64,000 bases of DNA from an uncultured Acidimicrobiales bacterium (GCA_938021675.1 CALIFY010000032.1:1-64000); one strand, 5' to 3'. Numbered from the stretch's first letter, positions 43,421 to 53,436 are shown. The notes: generated by a model from the sequence alone, not told the origin. Translations and numbers: made by a program.

Positions 43421-44350
43421 TCAGCGGCCGGCGCCTCCACCGACGACGTGGAGTCCGGGTACTTCGGGGGCGTGAGCGGCCACGACCTTCCTGAGCACGC
43501 CGACTGTGGCTTGCGCGGCAACCGTCGGCATGCCGCGTCGTCGAGCCGCGAGCCCGACGGTGCGGCGTGAGAGGCCGTCGACCTGGATTCGGGTCCATGG
43601 CCCGCCAACCCAGCCTGGTGCGGCGGTTGCGGGAACGATGGCGACGCCGAACCCTTGGAAGGCCAAGGAGGCCAACAACCGGAGCCCATCTACTTCGAGC
43701 CGTGCTTGAGCGCGCAGTCCCTTGGAGCGGAACGTCTCATCGATTTCCTGCCGAAACGGTGTTCCCGGGGCGGCGAGGAGCAATTTATGTTTTGCTAGAT
43801 CGGCGATATCGACCTTGCCGTTGAGTTTGGCCAATGGGTGGTCGTCTGGTCCGACGACGATGTGGTCTTCGTCGAAGAGGGCGGTGGTGCGGATTTCGGG
43901 ATCCTCGACCGGGAGGCTGACCAGTCCAACGTCGAGTTCACCGTCGAGTAGGCGCAGTTCGAGCGACCGCGTGGTGCCTTCGGCGACGACGAGCTGGATA
44001 TCGGGTGACTCAACCGCCAATGTCTCGACCAAAATCGGAGTCAGCCACCTGGCGGTTGTGCCGATTACGCCGAGGCGGACCCTACCGCGAGGGGATCCGC
44101 GAAGTGACGACACATCGGCTTGGAGTGAGGCCAACTCGGTTTGGATCCGGCGGACCCGGGTAATCACCGCCTCGCCCTCTTCTGTGGCGCGGCCTGTTGC
44201 CCGATCGATGAGGGTCGCTTCGAGTTCGCGTTCGAGCCGTGCGACGTGAGTTGATATGTTCGACTGGACGGTATGCGTGGCACGGGCTGCGGCTGTGAAG
44301 CCTCCATGTTCAACGACGGCGAGGAAGGCTTGGAGCTGGCGTAGGTCCAT
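43421..44350 (-). CDS. LysR-family transcriptional regulator
   Basis: The 309-residue protein has an N-terminal winged HTH (LRQLQAFLAVVEHGGFTAAARA, then VQSNISTHVARLERELEATL) and a substrate-binding domain (RLGVIGTTARWLTPILVETL, then EIDETFRSKGLRAQARLEVD). ATG 44350 gives the canonical MDLRQLQ start. It sits between the carboxylase gene and the 6C RNA. The ligand and targets are unknown. Divergent transcription from the RNA locus leaves about 120 bases for its promoter. Confidence 0.9.
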   Translation of the reverse strand: MDLRQLQAFLAVVEHGGFTAAARATHTVQSNISTHVARLERELEATLIDRATGRATEEGEAVITRVRRIQTELASLQADVSSLRGSPRGRVRLGVIGTTARWLTPILVETLAVESPDIQLVVAEGTTRSLELRLLDGELDVGLVSLPVEDPEIRTTALFDEDHIVVGPDDHPLAKLNGKVDIADLAKHKLLLAAPGTPFRQEIDETFRSKGLRAQARLEVDGLRLLASLAFQGFGVAIVPATAAPGWVGGPWTRIQVDGLSRRTVGLAARRRGMPTVAAQATVGVLRKVVAAHAPEVPGLHVVGGGAGR

Positions 44351-44470
44351 CGATATAGATGATGGCACACATCTGTGAGATTGTCCGTAGTGCAATCTGC
44401 CTAACAGATGACTGATATCGATACGAACGGGTAGACAGATAGCAACCCTGCGTTGTAGTGTTGTTTCCAG

Positions 44471-44590
44471 CGGGCAGCACCTAGATCCCCCTCTAGAGCT
44501 GCCGTAACGAAATTGGGTCTTGACGATTCCCCCCTTTCGTCACCCAATTCATCCGAAACCGGTCGCATGGCGGCCGGTTTCGTCGCGTCT
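44471..44590 (+). ncRNA. 6C RNA
   Basis: Three consecutive hairpins are visible. Hairpin 1 pairs 44473-44478 with 44498-44503, plus an inner stem 44481-44485/44492-44496 and a loop with five Cs. Hairpin 2 pairs 44511-44517 with 44543-44549, plus an inner stem 44521-44526/44537-44542 and a loop with six Cs. Hairpin 3 pairs 44554-44562 with 44574-44582 and may terminate transcription. Two C-rich loop hairpins define the actinobacterial 6C RNA (B11 in Mycobacterium). In M. tuberculosis B11 also lies just upstream of a HAD-family gene, as here. The limits are approximate. Confidence 0.8.
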
Positions 44591-44635
44591 GGTCACCCGG
44601 TCAAACGGCGCTCCGAGGCGCGGGTGAGCGCTTCG

Positions 44636-46078
44636 ATGGCGGTCAATGGCGTCATGGCCGGTACCGTCAAGGGCGCCATGGCTACCACCCAAGCTGCCAC
44701 CTCCGCCGCCTTCTTCGACCTCGACCGCACCCTCCTGCTCGGAGCCAGCGGTCCGCACATCTCCGAGGCCCTTCGACGACACCAACTCGTCGGCCAACGA
44801 CCCGTACCCGGCGAACGGCTGTTATTCGGCCTGTTCAATACGATCGGTGAAACGCTGCCGGCGATCCTGCTCACCAGACAGGGGGCGAGGGCAGCAAAGG
44901 GATGGTCGGTCGACACCGTCCGCGTAGCGGCCGACGAGCTGGCCGAGGTACTCGAAACTGAAGTCGAGCCCTTTGCCGTAGAAACGATCGCTGAGCATAA
45001 GGCCGAGGGCCGAGCGCTCGTGTTGGCCACCACCACGCCATACGATCTCATCGCACCGTTGGCCAAACGGCTCGGATTCGACGATGTGCTCGCCACCAGA
45101 TACCGGGTTGCCAGCGACGGCACCTACGACGGCACCATCGACGGGGAGTTTGTGTGGTCCCGTGGCAAGGCACGATCGGTCGGAGCCTGGGCTAGCGCTC
45201 ACCTGATCGAGCTTGCCGACTCCTATGCCTATTCCGACAGCGTCTTCGACATACCGATGCTGTCACTGGTCGGGAATCCGGTGGCGGTCAACCCCGACCC
45301 CCGCCTGTTGGCGTACGCCGCGTTCCGAGGCTGGCCTCGAATTTGGTTCAATGCTCCGCCGGGAGTGCCGAAACCGCTCGGTGTCGAGCCCCAGCAAGTT
45401 ATCGCCCAGCTAGCACGGCCCGAGTTGATGCCGTGGATCGACCTTCGGGTCGAGGGCATCGATCACATCCCCGCTGATGGCGGTGCCCTGCTGGCGCCGA
45501 ACCATCGGAGCTACCTGGACCCATTGGTAGTTGCCTATGCCGGCGCCCGCCGAAATCGGCCCGTTCGGTTTTTGGCAAAGAAGGAGATCACCGACGCGCC
45601 GGTGATCGGCTCGTTGACCAAAGCGCTCGGGGCGATTCGTGTCGACCGGGGGAGCGGCAGTACTGCTCCCATGATCGAGGCGGCGCGAGCCCTGCGGGCT
45701 GGTGAAATTGTTGCAGTGTTCCCCCAGGGAACGATTCCCCGTGGTCACGCGTTTTTTGAGCCCCAGTTGCGAGGCCGGTACGGGGCCGCACGGTTGGCCA
45801 ACGACACTGGCATGCCGGTGATCCCGGTCGGAGTATGGGGCACTGAGCGGGCATGGCCTCGAAACAGCCGCATGCCATACCTGCTGAATCTGGCCGACCC
45901 GCCGACGGTTACGGTCACGATCGGCGAGCCCTACCACCCCGGTTCAACCGATCCTGAACAGGCCACCGCTGAACTGATGGATCGGATCGTCGAACTATTG
46001 CCGCCCGAAGCTCGGCGGCGATGCCAACCCTCGGGGGCCGACATCGCCGCAACGTTCCCTCCAGGAACCGTTTCTTAG
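44636..46078 (+). CDS. HAD-phosphatase / 1-acylglycerol-3-phosphate acyltransferase fusion
   Basis: The N-terminal half is a SerB-like HAD (AAFFDLDRTLLLGASG, then ALVLATTTPYDLIAPLAKRL, and SDSVFDIPMLSLVGNPVAVNPD). The C-terminal half (from about residue 270) is a PlsC acyltransferase with the NHRSYLDPL box and FPQGTIPRG. Such fusions make or remodel phospholipids. The start is uncertain: ATG 44636 is used because upstream in-frame starts fall inside the 6C RNA hairpins, but ATGs at 44654 and 44678 are also possible. Confidence 0.87.
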   Translation: MAVNGVMAGTVKGAMATTQAATSAAFFDLDRTLLLGASGPHISEALRRHQLVGQRPVPGERLLFGLFNTIGETLPAILLTRQGARAAKGWSVDTVRVAADELAEVLETEVEPFAVETIAEHKAEGRALVLATTTPYDLIAPLAKRLGFDDVLATRYRVASDGTYDGTIDGEFVWSRGKARSVGAWASAHLIELADSYAYSDSVFDIPMLSLVGNPVAVNPDPRLLAYAAFRGWPRIWFNAPPGVPKPLGVEPQQVIAQLARPELMPWIDLRVEGIDHIPADGGALLAPNHRSYLDPLVVAYAGARRNRPVRFLAKKEITDAPVIGSLTKALGAIRVDRGSGSTAPMIEAARALRAGEIVAVFPQGTIPRGHAFFEPQLRGRYGAARLANDTGMPVIPVGVWGTERAWPRNSRMPYLLNLADPPTVTVTIGEPYHPGSTDPEQATAELMDRIVELLPPEARRRCQPSGADIAATFPPGTVS

Positions 46079-46079
46079 A

Positions 46080-48398
46080 CTACGAGGCAGCCTCGACGTC
46101 TCGCCGGATGACGGCGAGCGCCGAGCCAGCCTTGAACCATTCGATCTGGTTGTCGGAGAACGTGTGGTTCCCCTCAAACGTCCAGGTCTCACCATCTGGG
46201 GTCGTGACCGTGACGGTGACGGGTGTGTTCGGTGCTAGGTCGGCGAGCCCAACCGTTCCCAGTCTGTCGTCCTCGCCGATCCGGTCGTAGTCGGCTGGGT
46301 CGGCAAAGGTGAGCGGTACGATGCCCTGCTTTTTGAGGTTCGTTTCGTGAATTCGAGCGAACGACCGGGCCACGATGAGTGCAACACCCCGGAACCGAGG
46401 TTCCATTGCCGCGTGTTCCCGTGAGGAACCCTCGCCCATATTTTCGTCTCCGATGACGGCCCACGGCTGGCCAGCTTCGTGATACGCCTTGGCGATATCG
46501 GGGAAGCTCTGTCGCTCTCCGGTCAGTTGGTTCTTGCCCATTCCGACGATGCCTTCGTTGAAGGCACTGACTGCACCCAGGTACAGATTGCCGGAAATGT
46601 TTTCCAGGTGTCCACGATATTTGAGCCACGGTCCTGCCATGGAGATGTGGTCGGTGGTGAACTTGCCCTGAGCCTTGACTCCGATCGGGAGGTTCGCGAA
46701 GTCGCTGCCATCCCACGCCGGGAATGGAGCGAGTACTTGGAGTCGATCGGAGGTCGGCGAGACCCGCACGTCAATCGATGAGGTGTCTTGCGGTGGGGCG
46801 ATGAAACCGGACTCGCCTTCGTCGAAACCATTGGCCGGTAGCTCGACACCTTCAGGTATCGCCAACTGGACCTCACGGCCATCTTCGGTTGTCAACGTTT
46901 CCGAGATCGGGTCGAAGTCGATCCTTCCGGCCAGAGCGAGGGCCATCACCGTCTCCGGCGACGTAACGAACGCCAGGGTTGCGCCGTCGCCGTCATTTCG
47001 CTTTGGGAAGTTGCGGTTGTAGGAGGTCACGATCACGTTCGGTTGACCCTCGGTGTGGCCGTCTTCCTCGGACCGGTCCCATTGGCCTATGCAGGGCCCG
47101 CAGGCGTTGGCTAGCACCGTTGCCCCGAGCGCCTCGAAGTTTGCCAGCAGTCCGTCTCGCTCGATGGTGGCTCTGACTTGCTCGGACCCTGGAGTGATCA
47201 TCAGCTTGGTCTTGGTCGTCAGTCCTTCGGCTGCGGCCTGGCGGGCGATCGACGCCGCCCGGGTTATGTCCTCATACGACGAGTTGGTGCAGCTTCCGAT
47301 GAGGGCGGCGGAGATGTCCAGCGGCCAGCCGTTCGCCTCGGCCTCGGCTCCGAGTTCGGAGACCTGGCGGGCGAGGTCGGGGGTGTGGGGGCCGTTGATA
47401 TGAGGGCGCAGTGTCGACAGATCGATCTCGATGACCTGGTCGTGATAGTCGGCTGGATTGGCCAGCACCTCGTCGTCCGAACGGAGGTGGTGTGCGACCT
47501 CGTTTGCCGCGTCGGCGGTGGCCTCCCGGCCCGTCGACTTGAGGTATCGGGCCATGGCGTCGTCGTATCCGAATACCGATGTGGTCGCCCCGATCTCGGC
47601 CCCCATGTTGCAGATAGTGGCTTTGCCGGTGGCCGACAGCGAGTTGGCGCCGGAACCGAAGTATTCGATGATCGCCCCGGTGCCGCCTTTCACCGTCAGG
47701 ATCTCCGCCACCTTGAGGATGACGTCCTTCGGCGATGACCAGCCGGAGAGTTCGCCGGTGAGATGGACGCCGATCATCTTTGGCCACCGTACGTTCCACG
47801 GGAAGCCGGTCATGACGTCGACGGCGTCGGCCCCACCGACCCCGATGGCGATCATGCCGAGACCGCCGGCGTTCGGTGTGTGGCTGTCGGTGCCGATCAT
47901 CATTCCGCCGGGGAAGGCGTAGTTCTCCAGCACGACCTGATGAATAATCCCACTTCCCGGTTTCCAGAAACCGGCGCCGTATTTGGCCGACACCGACTCG
48001 AGGAAGTCGAACACCTCTTCATTGTTCTCAAGCGCGGCGAGGAGGTCCTTCTTGCCATCTTCTCTCGCTTGGATGAGGTGGTCGCAGTGGGTGGTGGTCG
48101 GGACCGCCACCGAGGGGAGTCCAGACGTCACGAACTGGAGCCAGGCCATCTGAGCGGTGGCGTCTTGCATGGCGACCCGATCGGGCCTGAAGTCGACGTA
48201 GCTGACGGCTCGCTCGGTTTCGGCGTCGGCTTGGTCGAGGTGGTTTGCCAGGATCTTCTCGGCCAGTGTGAGGGGTCGGCCCATGCGGGTCCGATAGGCG
48301 CCAATCCGTTCATCGAGCGTGCCGTATACGCCACGGATCAACTCGATCGGTGTCTCCGGCCCTACGTTGACTTCGCCGCCCATCTGGCTATCGGACAT
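46080..48398 (-). CDS. aconitate hydratase
   Basis: The 772-residue enzyme interconverts citrate and isocitrate. The [4Fe-4S] cysteines are in [11 protein letters not shown] and [13 protein letters not shown], and active-site segments are [16 protein letters not shown] and [14 protein letters not shown]. Its length and N-terminus ([12 protein letters not shown]) match the mitochondrial-type aconitase rather than the AcnA or AcnB forms. It is monocistronic and diverges from a GntR regulator, which may control it. Confidence 0.93.
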   Translation of the reverse strand: MSDSQMGGEVNVGPETPIELIRGVYGTLDERIGAYRTRMGRPLTLAEKILANHLDQADAETERAVSYVDFRPDRVAMQDATAQMAWLQFVTSGLPSVAVPTTTHCDHLIQAREDGKKDLLAALENNEEVFDFLESVSAKYGAGFWKPGSGIIHQVVLENYAFPGGMMIGTDSHTPNAGGLGMIAIGVGGADAVDVMTGFPWNVRWPKMIGVHLTGELSGWSSPKDVILKVAEILTVKGGTGAIIEYFGSGANSLSATGKATICNMGAEIGATTSVFGYDDAMARYLKSTGREATADAANEVAHHLRSDDEVLANPADYHDQVIEIDLSTLRPHINGPHTPDLARQVSELGAEAEANGWPLDISAALIGSCTNSSYEDITRAASIARQAAAEGLTTKTKLMITPGSEQVRATIERDGLLANFEALGATVLANACGPCIGQWDRSEEDGHTEGQPNVIVTSYNRNFPKRNDGDGATLAFVTSPETVMALALAGRIDFDPISETLTTEDGREVQLAIPEGVELPANGFDEGESGFIAPPQDTSSIDVRVSPTSDRLQVLAPFPAWDGSDFANLPIGVKAQGKFTTDHISMAGPWLKYRGHLENISGNLYLGAVSAFNEGIVGMGKNQLTGERQSFPDIAKAYHEAGQPWAVIGDENMGEGSSREHAAMEPRFRGVALIVARSFARIHETNLKKQGIVPLTFADPADYDRIGEDDRLGTVGLADLAPNTPVTVTVTTPDGETWTFEGNHTFSDNQIEWFKAGSALAVIRRDVEAAS

Positions 48399-48571
48399 TA
48401 TGATCCCCTTTCGGTCTGAGCATGTGCGCTCGTGGCTGTTGTGGCGGGTTCCTGGTTCGGTGTCGCCGGGACAGCGGGCTCATGCTCGGTGCACACTCAT
48501 AGTTTGCTTGTACTTGTGCTTCGCTTGGTTGTTGCATACTTGCCTGCTGTCATGATACAACCAGAATACAG
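48399..48571. promoter_or_regulatory. divergent promoter region, aconitase/GntR
   Basis: This 173-base gap holds both promoters. GGTTGTTGCAT at 48527-48537 and ATGATACAACC at 48552-48562 form an imperfect inverted repeat (9 of 11 bases), ending 9 bases before the GntR GTG start. Such a site could be the regulator's own operator. Inference only. Confidence 0.4.
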
Positions 48572-49312
48572 GTGAGAACATTCCGCTATCAAGACATTGC
48601 CGACTCGCTCCGACAACAGATAGACGACGGCGAATTCGGCTCCGGCCAGCTTCTTCCTAGCGAAGCGACGCTGGTAGAAACCTATCGCGCCAGCAGGGTG
48701 ACGATCCGCAAGGCTCTTGAGCTGCTTCGCCATGAGGAGCTGGTCGAGTCACGGCAGGGGTTTGGATGGATGGTGGCGGCACAGCCGCTGACCCAATCGC
48801 TCGATCAGTTGGTCACGATCGAACAGCAACTGGCCCAGCGGGGCGTCGACTCGACTCGAGAGATCGTCGATTTCTCGTTCGTCGATGCGCCGCCGGCCGT
48901 GGCGCCGGTGCTCGGCCCGCAGGTCCTCGAGGTCCGGCGGGTCCATCGAGTAAACGGCCGGCCGTTCGCCAGGGTCATCGTGTGGTGCCGGGAAGACCTC
49001 GGGGCCGAACTCTCCCGGGCTCAGGTGGCCCAGTCCAGCTTCTACGATTTGGTTCCTGGCCCAAAACGAGCCAGTCAAACGATCGGCGCGGCGTTGATGT
49101 CGGAGCCGGACGCCGACCTGCTCAACATGCCGGTGCACAGTGCCACCCTGATCGTGAAGCGCACGACCTACGGTGATGGCTCCGGCGCCATCTTGATGTC
49201 CGAGCACGCCTTTCCCGGTCACCTCACCGAGTTCGTTGCCGAGTTAGCCGGTAGCGCCGACGATCTTGCCCCAACCGTCGGATTCCGGCTGGTTGGAGGC
49301 GCCGAAGCGTGA
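48572..49312 (+). CDS. GntR/HutC-family transcriptional regulator
   Basis: The 246-residue protein has a GntR winged HTH (YQDIADSLRQQIDDGEFGSGQLLPSEATL, then ASRVTIRKALELLRHEEL) and a UTRA ligand-binding domain (about 90-240; FARVIVWCREDLGAEL, then GAILMSEHAFPGHLTEFV). It starts at GTG 48572. It is divergent from aconitase and upstream of the DUF3048 lipoproteins, so either could be a target. The effector is unknown. Confidence 0.87.
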   Translation: MRTFRYQDIADSLRQQIDDGEFGSGQLLPSEATLVETYRASRVTIRKALELLRHEELVESRQGFGWMVAAQPLTQSLDQLVTIEQQLAQRGVDSTREIVDFSFVDAPPAVAPVLGPQVLEVRRVHRVNGRPFARVIVWCREDLGAELSRAQVAQSSFYDLVPGPKRASQTIGAALMSEPDADLLNMPVHSATLIVKRTTYGDGSGAILMSEHAFPGHLTEFVAELAGSADDLAPTVGFRLVGGAEA

Positions 49313-49376
49313 AGTCACTTCCAACGCTCAGCTTCGACGAAACCCGGCCGACAGGACCGGCGTGGAAATGATCCCA

Positions 49377-50600
49377 ATGACCCATCGCCTTCTTCGACTA
49401 CTCCTCGTTGCTGCGGTCCTTGCCGTCTCCGCCTGTGGCGGATCGGAGCCGACGGCCGAATTGGCGACCGAAACGACCGGGGACGAAGATCTGCCGTTCG
49501 CCGGCGATAGCACCGAAACGACGGCGACCGGGTCGGACGGAGCGACCACGGTGCCCCCGCCCGAGCCGGAAGCCGATACGACCCCGACGACCGATGGCAG
49601 CGGTCTGCCGCCGGTTACCACCGTGCCATCGAGCGCCGGTGGTGACCCCGAAGGCCTCTATCGCGGCGTCATCGGCCTGCTCACACCGGACGAACTGGTC
49701 ATACCGCCGAACGGCGATCCGCCGTCCTTGCCGGCCGACGTGTTGCCTCTTACGGGGCAGTCGGGTCAGGTTCCGAACCGGCCCGCCGCGGCGGTCAAAA
49801 TCGACAATACGAGCGCCGCAGTTCCCCAGTACGGCCTGCAGGCAGCCGATCTGGTGATCGAAGAGGAGGTTGAAGGGGGAGCGACCCGCCTGATGGCGGT
49901 CTTCCATTCGACCCCGTCGATCGTCGGGCCGGTCCGCTCCGGCCGCACGACCGATATCTCGGTCATCGGCGGGCTCGGTTCTCCGCTACTGATGTATTCC
50001 GGGGCCAACGACGTCACCGAGGGCATCATCCGGGCCCAGCCATTTATCCAGAATCGCAACTCAGGTAGCTCATCGGGATATTGGCGAGATGAGAATCGTC
50101 GGGCGCCGTCCAACATGCTAAGCGACACCGCGCCCCACTGGGAGTCGGCGACCGGTGGTCCGCCGCCGGCCCAGTTCGCCTATCGCGATGCCGGCGCCCC
50201 GGTTCAGGGGACCCCGACCGAGCAGGCGACGATCACCTACCCGGCATCCTCGGCCGAGTGGCGATGGGAAGATGACCGTTGGAAGCGATGGCAACGGGGA
50301 GCGACCCACCAGGTGCAATCCGGCGCCCAGGTAGATGCCGCCAACGTGGTCGTCGTCGAGGTCGATCGAGTCGACACGGGGCTGGTCGATTCATCCGGCG
50401 GCGTCGTTCCCGAGTTTGTCTTCGTCGGTTCGGGCGCCGCGTCGGTTTTCACCGCCGGTCACCGTATCGACGGGACATGGACTCGCTCGACCCTGACCAG
50501 TGTCGCCACCTTTACCACCGCAGACGGTGAGCAGATCGAGCTGACGCCGGGTCGCACCTGGATCCAGGTCGTGTCTCGCGGTTCGGGCGCCCTTGGGTAG
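49377..50600 (+). CDS. DUF3048-family lipoprotein, copy 1
   Basis: The 407-residue lipoprotein has leader HRLLRLLLVAAVLAVSAC, a Thr/Pro/Glu-rich linker of about 80 residues, then the DUF3048 domain: VPNRPAAAVKIDNTSAA, DLVIEEEVEGGATRLMAVFH, GPVRSGRTTDI, and a C-terminal part with GGVVPEFVFVGSG and WIQVV. The family (YerB-like) is extracytoplasmic and of unknown function. ATG 49377 is used; ATG 49368 is also possible. The next gene is a closely related paralogue 95 bases downstream. Confidence 0.85.
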   Translation: MTHRLLRLLLVAAVLAVSACGGSEPTAELATETTGDEDLPFAGDSTETTATGSDGATTVPPPEPEADTTPTTDGSGLPPVTTVPSSAGGDPEGLYRGVIGLLTPDELVIPPNGDPPSLPADVLPLTGQSGQVPNRPAAAVKIDNTSAAVPQYGLQAADLVIEEEVEGGATRLMAVFHSTPSIVGPVRSGRTTDISVIGGLGSPLLMYSGANDVTEGIIRAQPFIQNRNSGSSSGYWRDENRRAPSNMLSDTAPHWESATGGPPPAQFAYRDAGAPVQGTPTEQATITYPASSAEWRWEDDRWKRWQRGATHQVQSGAQVDAANVVVVEVDRVDTGLVDSSGGVVPEFVFVGSGAASVFTAGHRIDGTWTRSTLTSVATFTTADGEQIELTPGRTWIQVVSRGSGALG

Positions 50601-50695
50601 GTGTGGGATGGTGATTCTCGCCGACCGATCGCCGAGTCATAATTCGGTGCTGCCAGGTCCTTAACCGGTGGGCTCGTCAGCCGACGGAGACAGCG

Positions 50696-52039
50696 ATGCT
50701 GTTCCGTCTTGCCTCCGCCTTTTCCGCCGCTTTGCTCGTTTGTACCGCCTGCGCCTCGTCGGACGGCGAGTCGAAGACGGCCGAAGTGAACGCCGACAAA
50801 GCCACCGCGACGACCGATGCCGCAACGACGACAGTCGATCGGTCGGCGGTGCTCACCATCGACGAACTAGCTCCTGAGGAGCTGGCCTTTATCGCCGGTG
50901 AGTTCGAGGGTCGACCATTGAGGCCGACCACGACAACGACGACCAGAGCCGCAACCACCGCCACCGCGCCGGCGACATCGGGTGCAGCTGCAACGACCTC
51001 AACCGCTACGACCGGCGCGGCGGCGGTAAGCACCGGTGGTGGCGGTTCTCCGGTGACCACAACGCCAGGTGGTGGCGGGGGAGTCGACCCGGCAATCTAT
51101 GTCGGCGTGCTCGGTCGCCTCGGCCGAGACGAGCTCTACTACGATCCGGGCCGTGCCTTACCAACCCATCCGGCGGTTCCCGGCGTGCTGCCGTTGACCG
51201 GCGTGCCCGGAGAGGTCCCGAACCGGCCGGCGGCGGTGGTCAAGATCGACAACGGGAGCAGAGCCCGCCCACATTCCGGTCTGAACGCCGCCGATATTGT
51301 TGTCGAAGAAGAGGTAGAGGGAGGGATCACCCGGTTCGCCGCCGTGTTCCACAGCACGTCGAGTGTCGTCGGTCCGATCCGTTCGGCCCGAACCACCGAC
51401 ATCGGAATCATCAACGGCTTTGGTTCGCCGTTGCTCCTCTATTCTGGTGCCAACGAGCTGACCGATTCTCTCATTCGAGCTCAGCCGACGGTGCAGAACC
51501 GAAACGCCGGGACGTCATCTGGCTTTTGGCGAAGCTCATCTCGTCGGGCGCCCTCGAACCTCTATAGCGACACCGCCCCACACTGGGCATCGGCCACCGG
51601 CGGCCCGCCGCCGCCACAGTTTTCTTTCCGACCGGCCGGTGCTCCCGCAGCCGGGAGCGAGGTCGGCTCGTTCTCGGTCGTATACCGGGCATCGACCGCC
51701 GGTTGGACCTGGGACGGCTCGGCGTGGCTTCGAAGCCAGGGCGGCCGGGCTCACATGACCGACGGACACCAAGTGTCGGCAGCAAACGTCGTCGTCGCCG
51801 AAGTAGAAGTTGTCGATACCGGCATGGTCGATAGCTCCGGAAGTACGGTTCCCGAATTCGTGTTCGTCGGGACCGGTCGGGTGACCGTGTATAGCGGTGG
51901 CCGCAAGATCGGTGGTACGTGGATCCGCCCGACGTTGGCCAGTGTCGTGACCTTGATGACCGACGAGGGTGCGACCATAGAACTGGGCCAAGGGCGAACC
52001 TGGATCGAACTCGTCCGTCCAGGCCACAGCCCCGGTTGA
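50696..52039 (+). CDS. DUF3048-family lipoprotein, copy 2
   Basis: The 447-residue lipoprotein has leader SAFSAALLVCTAC, a long Thr/Ala/Gly-rich linker, and a full DUF3048 domain. It matches copy 1 block by block: VPNRPAAVVKIDNGS, DIVVEEEVEGGITRFAAVFH, GPIRSARTTDI, RAPSNLYSDTAPHW, VPEFVFVGTG. The linker is longer and carries a Gly-rich tract (TPGGGGGV). The two are clearly a tandem duplication that has diverged mostly in the linker. Confidence 0.87.
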   Translation: MLFRLASAFSAALLVCTACASSDGESKTAEVNADKATATTDAATTTVDRSAVLTIDELAPEELAFIAGEFEGRPLRPTTTTTTRAATTATAPATSGAAATTSTATTGAAAVSTGGGGSPVTTTPGGGGGVDPAIYVGVLGRLGRDELYYDPGRALPTHPAVPGVLPLTGVPGEVPNRPAAVVKIDNGSRARPHSGLNAADIVVEEEVEGGITRFAAVFHSTSSVVGPIRSARTTDIGIINGFGSPLLLYSGANELTDSLIRAQPTVQNRNAGTSSGFWRSSSRRAPSNLYSDTAPHWASATGGPPPPQFSFRPAGAPAAGSEVGSFSVVYRASTAGWTWDGSAWLRSQGGRAHMTDGHQVSAANVVVAEVEVVDTGMVDSSGSTVPEFVFVGTGRVTVYSGGRKIGGTWIRPTLASVVTLMTDEGATIELGQGRTWIELVRPGHSPG

Positions 52040-52041
52040 CC

Positions 52042-52701
52042 TTAGGCGTCCCTGTTTCCCCAGGTGTCCCAATGGGTCAGCTGGGACGCTGGTAGGCGAG
52101 AGGCCAGCTTGAAATCGGTGCCCTTCGTGTACGCCACGGGAAACAACCCAGCCTGGGTGTAGGTGTCAAAGGGGATTCCGAGCAGTTCGGCCGTCGCCTC
52201 TTCATCGGGGAGGTGCAGGGTTGTCCATGCCGAGCCGAGGCTACGTTCCCGGAGGGCGAGCATGAAACTCCACACCGCGGGCAGAATCGAACCCCACACA
52301 CTGGCCTGCATGAACGATACGGTCTCCGGTCCCATCCGGCCCTCAATCATCGGAATCACCAGATACGGGGCTCGATGAAAGTTCTCGGCCAGATGGCCAG
52401 CGGACGTTCGGACCCGGTCCTGTCGAAGACTGCGGACGTCGTCTTGGCCGTACTCGGCACCCGGTTGACTCGCGTACCAGTCGAAGTTCTTTCGGTATAG
52501 CTCGGCGACGGCCGCCTTCTTCTCGGCGTCCTCGATCACCATCCACTGCCAGCCTTGACGATTCGATCCGGTCGGTGCTTGCTGGGCGATGTCGATGCAT
52601 TCGAGAATGACCGAACGCTCGACCGGTCGATCGAAATCGAGCCGCTTGCGGACCGATCGGGTGGTGGTCAATACCTCGTCGGCCGACAGGTTGAGATTCA
52701 T
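52042..52701 (-). CDS. nitroreductase-family protein
   Basis: This 219-residue FMN-dependent enzyme has TTRSVRKRLDF at the N-terminus, APTGSNRQGWQWMVIED, a central SVWGSILPAVWSFMLALRERSLGSAWTTL, and a C-terminal LFPVAYTKGTDF. These are the cofactor and dimer-interface regions of the NfsB/FRase-I-like fold. The substrate is unknown. It converges with DUF3048 copy 2, with 2 bases between their stops, and diverges from the small lipoprotein gene. Confidence 0.87.
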   Translation of the reverse strand: MNLNLSADEVLTTTRSVRKRLDFDRPVERSVILECIDIAQQAPTGSNRQGWQWMVIEDAEKKAAVAELYRKNFDWYASQPGAEYGQDDVRSLRQDRVRTSAGHLAENFHRAPYLVIPMIEGRMGPETVSFMQASVWGSILPAVWSFMLALRERSLGSAWTTLHLPDEEATAELLGIPFDTYTQAGLFPVAYTKGTDFKLASRLPASQLTHWDTWGNRDA

Positions 52702-52854
52702 GAACGTCCTTTCTCGGTGGGTGGTGTGGCGCCGCCCCCGAAGTATGTGGTTTGCACACCGTGGCCGACCGTTGGCCGATGGTCAATTCGGAGAACCGCC
52801 GGTTCCTTCGCCCGGAACACTTTCGGGGGAACAGCGGCGGCCGACTGGTCACCG

Positions 52855-53436
52855 ATGGTAACTCACGTCGCTACCCGGCCCCTCGTTCGCCGTCGCCACG
52901 GCGTCACGACCGCGGCGCGTCTGCCGGTGTTGTTTCTCGCCCTAATGCTGCTGTCGTCCAGCTGCTCAACAGATGGATCGGCTCCGCCGACCGAGTCGGC
53001 CAAGGATCGGACGGCGTCGGATTTGGCCGACCTCGATGTCGAGCCGGGGGTGTCTGAATGCGTCATTCGCTTGGCTGGTGGTCAGCTCGACGATCCGGCG
53101 GCCGAGCCGCTCGGATCTGCAGCTCTCGGTGAGCTGGTCGAGACCTGTGTCGACCTCGGGACGGCCAGCGACGCCGCCGCTGCGGCCGACTCAGCCTCGG
53201 ACCAGACCGTTGACCCCTCCCGATCTTCGCCACCACCGGCGGGGCCGCACACCAATGGTGACGACCCCGAACTCGATCGGTTGTGGTCACGATGTGAGTC
53301 GGGCAGTGGCGCGGCCTGCGATGAACTGTTCGAACAGGCACCGGTGGCCAGCGATTACGAGAGGTTTGGGCTTACCTGCGGCAGCCGTGAACTCGTCCTC
53401 CATTGCGCAGAACTCGACGGTGCGGAGGACAGCTAG
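52855..53436 (+). CDS. lipoprotein of unknown function
   Basis: The 193-residue protein has leader LPVLFLALMLLSSSC with the lipobox Cys, an Asp/Ala-rich middle, and a C-terminal block RLWSRCESGSGAACDELFEQAPVASDYERFGLTCGSRE. That block is a small Cys-rich motif found at the end of many actinobacterial lipoproteins and membrane proteins. The ATG at 52855 is chosen because upstream sequence overlaps the divergent promoter. It faces the efflux operon with convergent ends. Confidence 0.65.
   Translation: MVTHVATRPLVRRRHGVTTAARLPVLFLALMLLSSSCSTDGSAPPTESAKDRTASDLADLDVEPGVSECVIRLAGGQLDDPAAEPLGSAALGELVETCVDLGTASDAAAAADSASDQTVDPSRSSPPPAGPHTNGDDPELDRLWSRCESGSGAACDELFEQAPVASDYERFGLTCGSRELVLHCAELDGAEDS

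Noticed and set aside
44513-44635. N-terminal extension of the HAD-acyltransferase fusion
   Set aside because: These codons overlap the 6C RNA hairpins 2 and 3 and encode no conserved residues.
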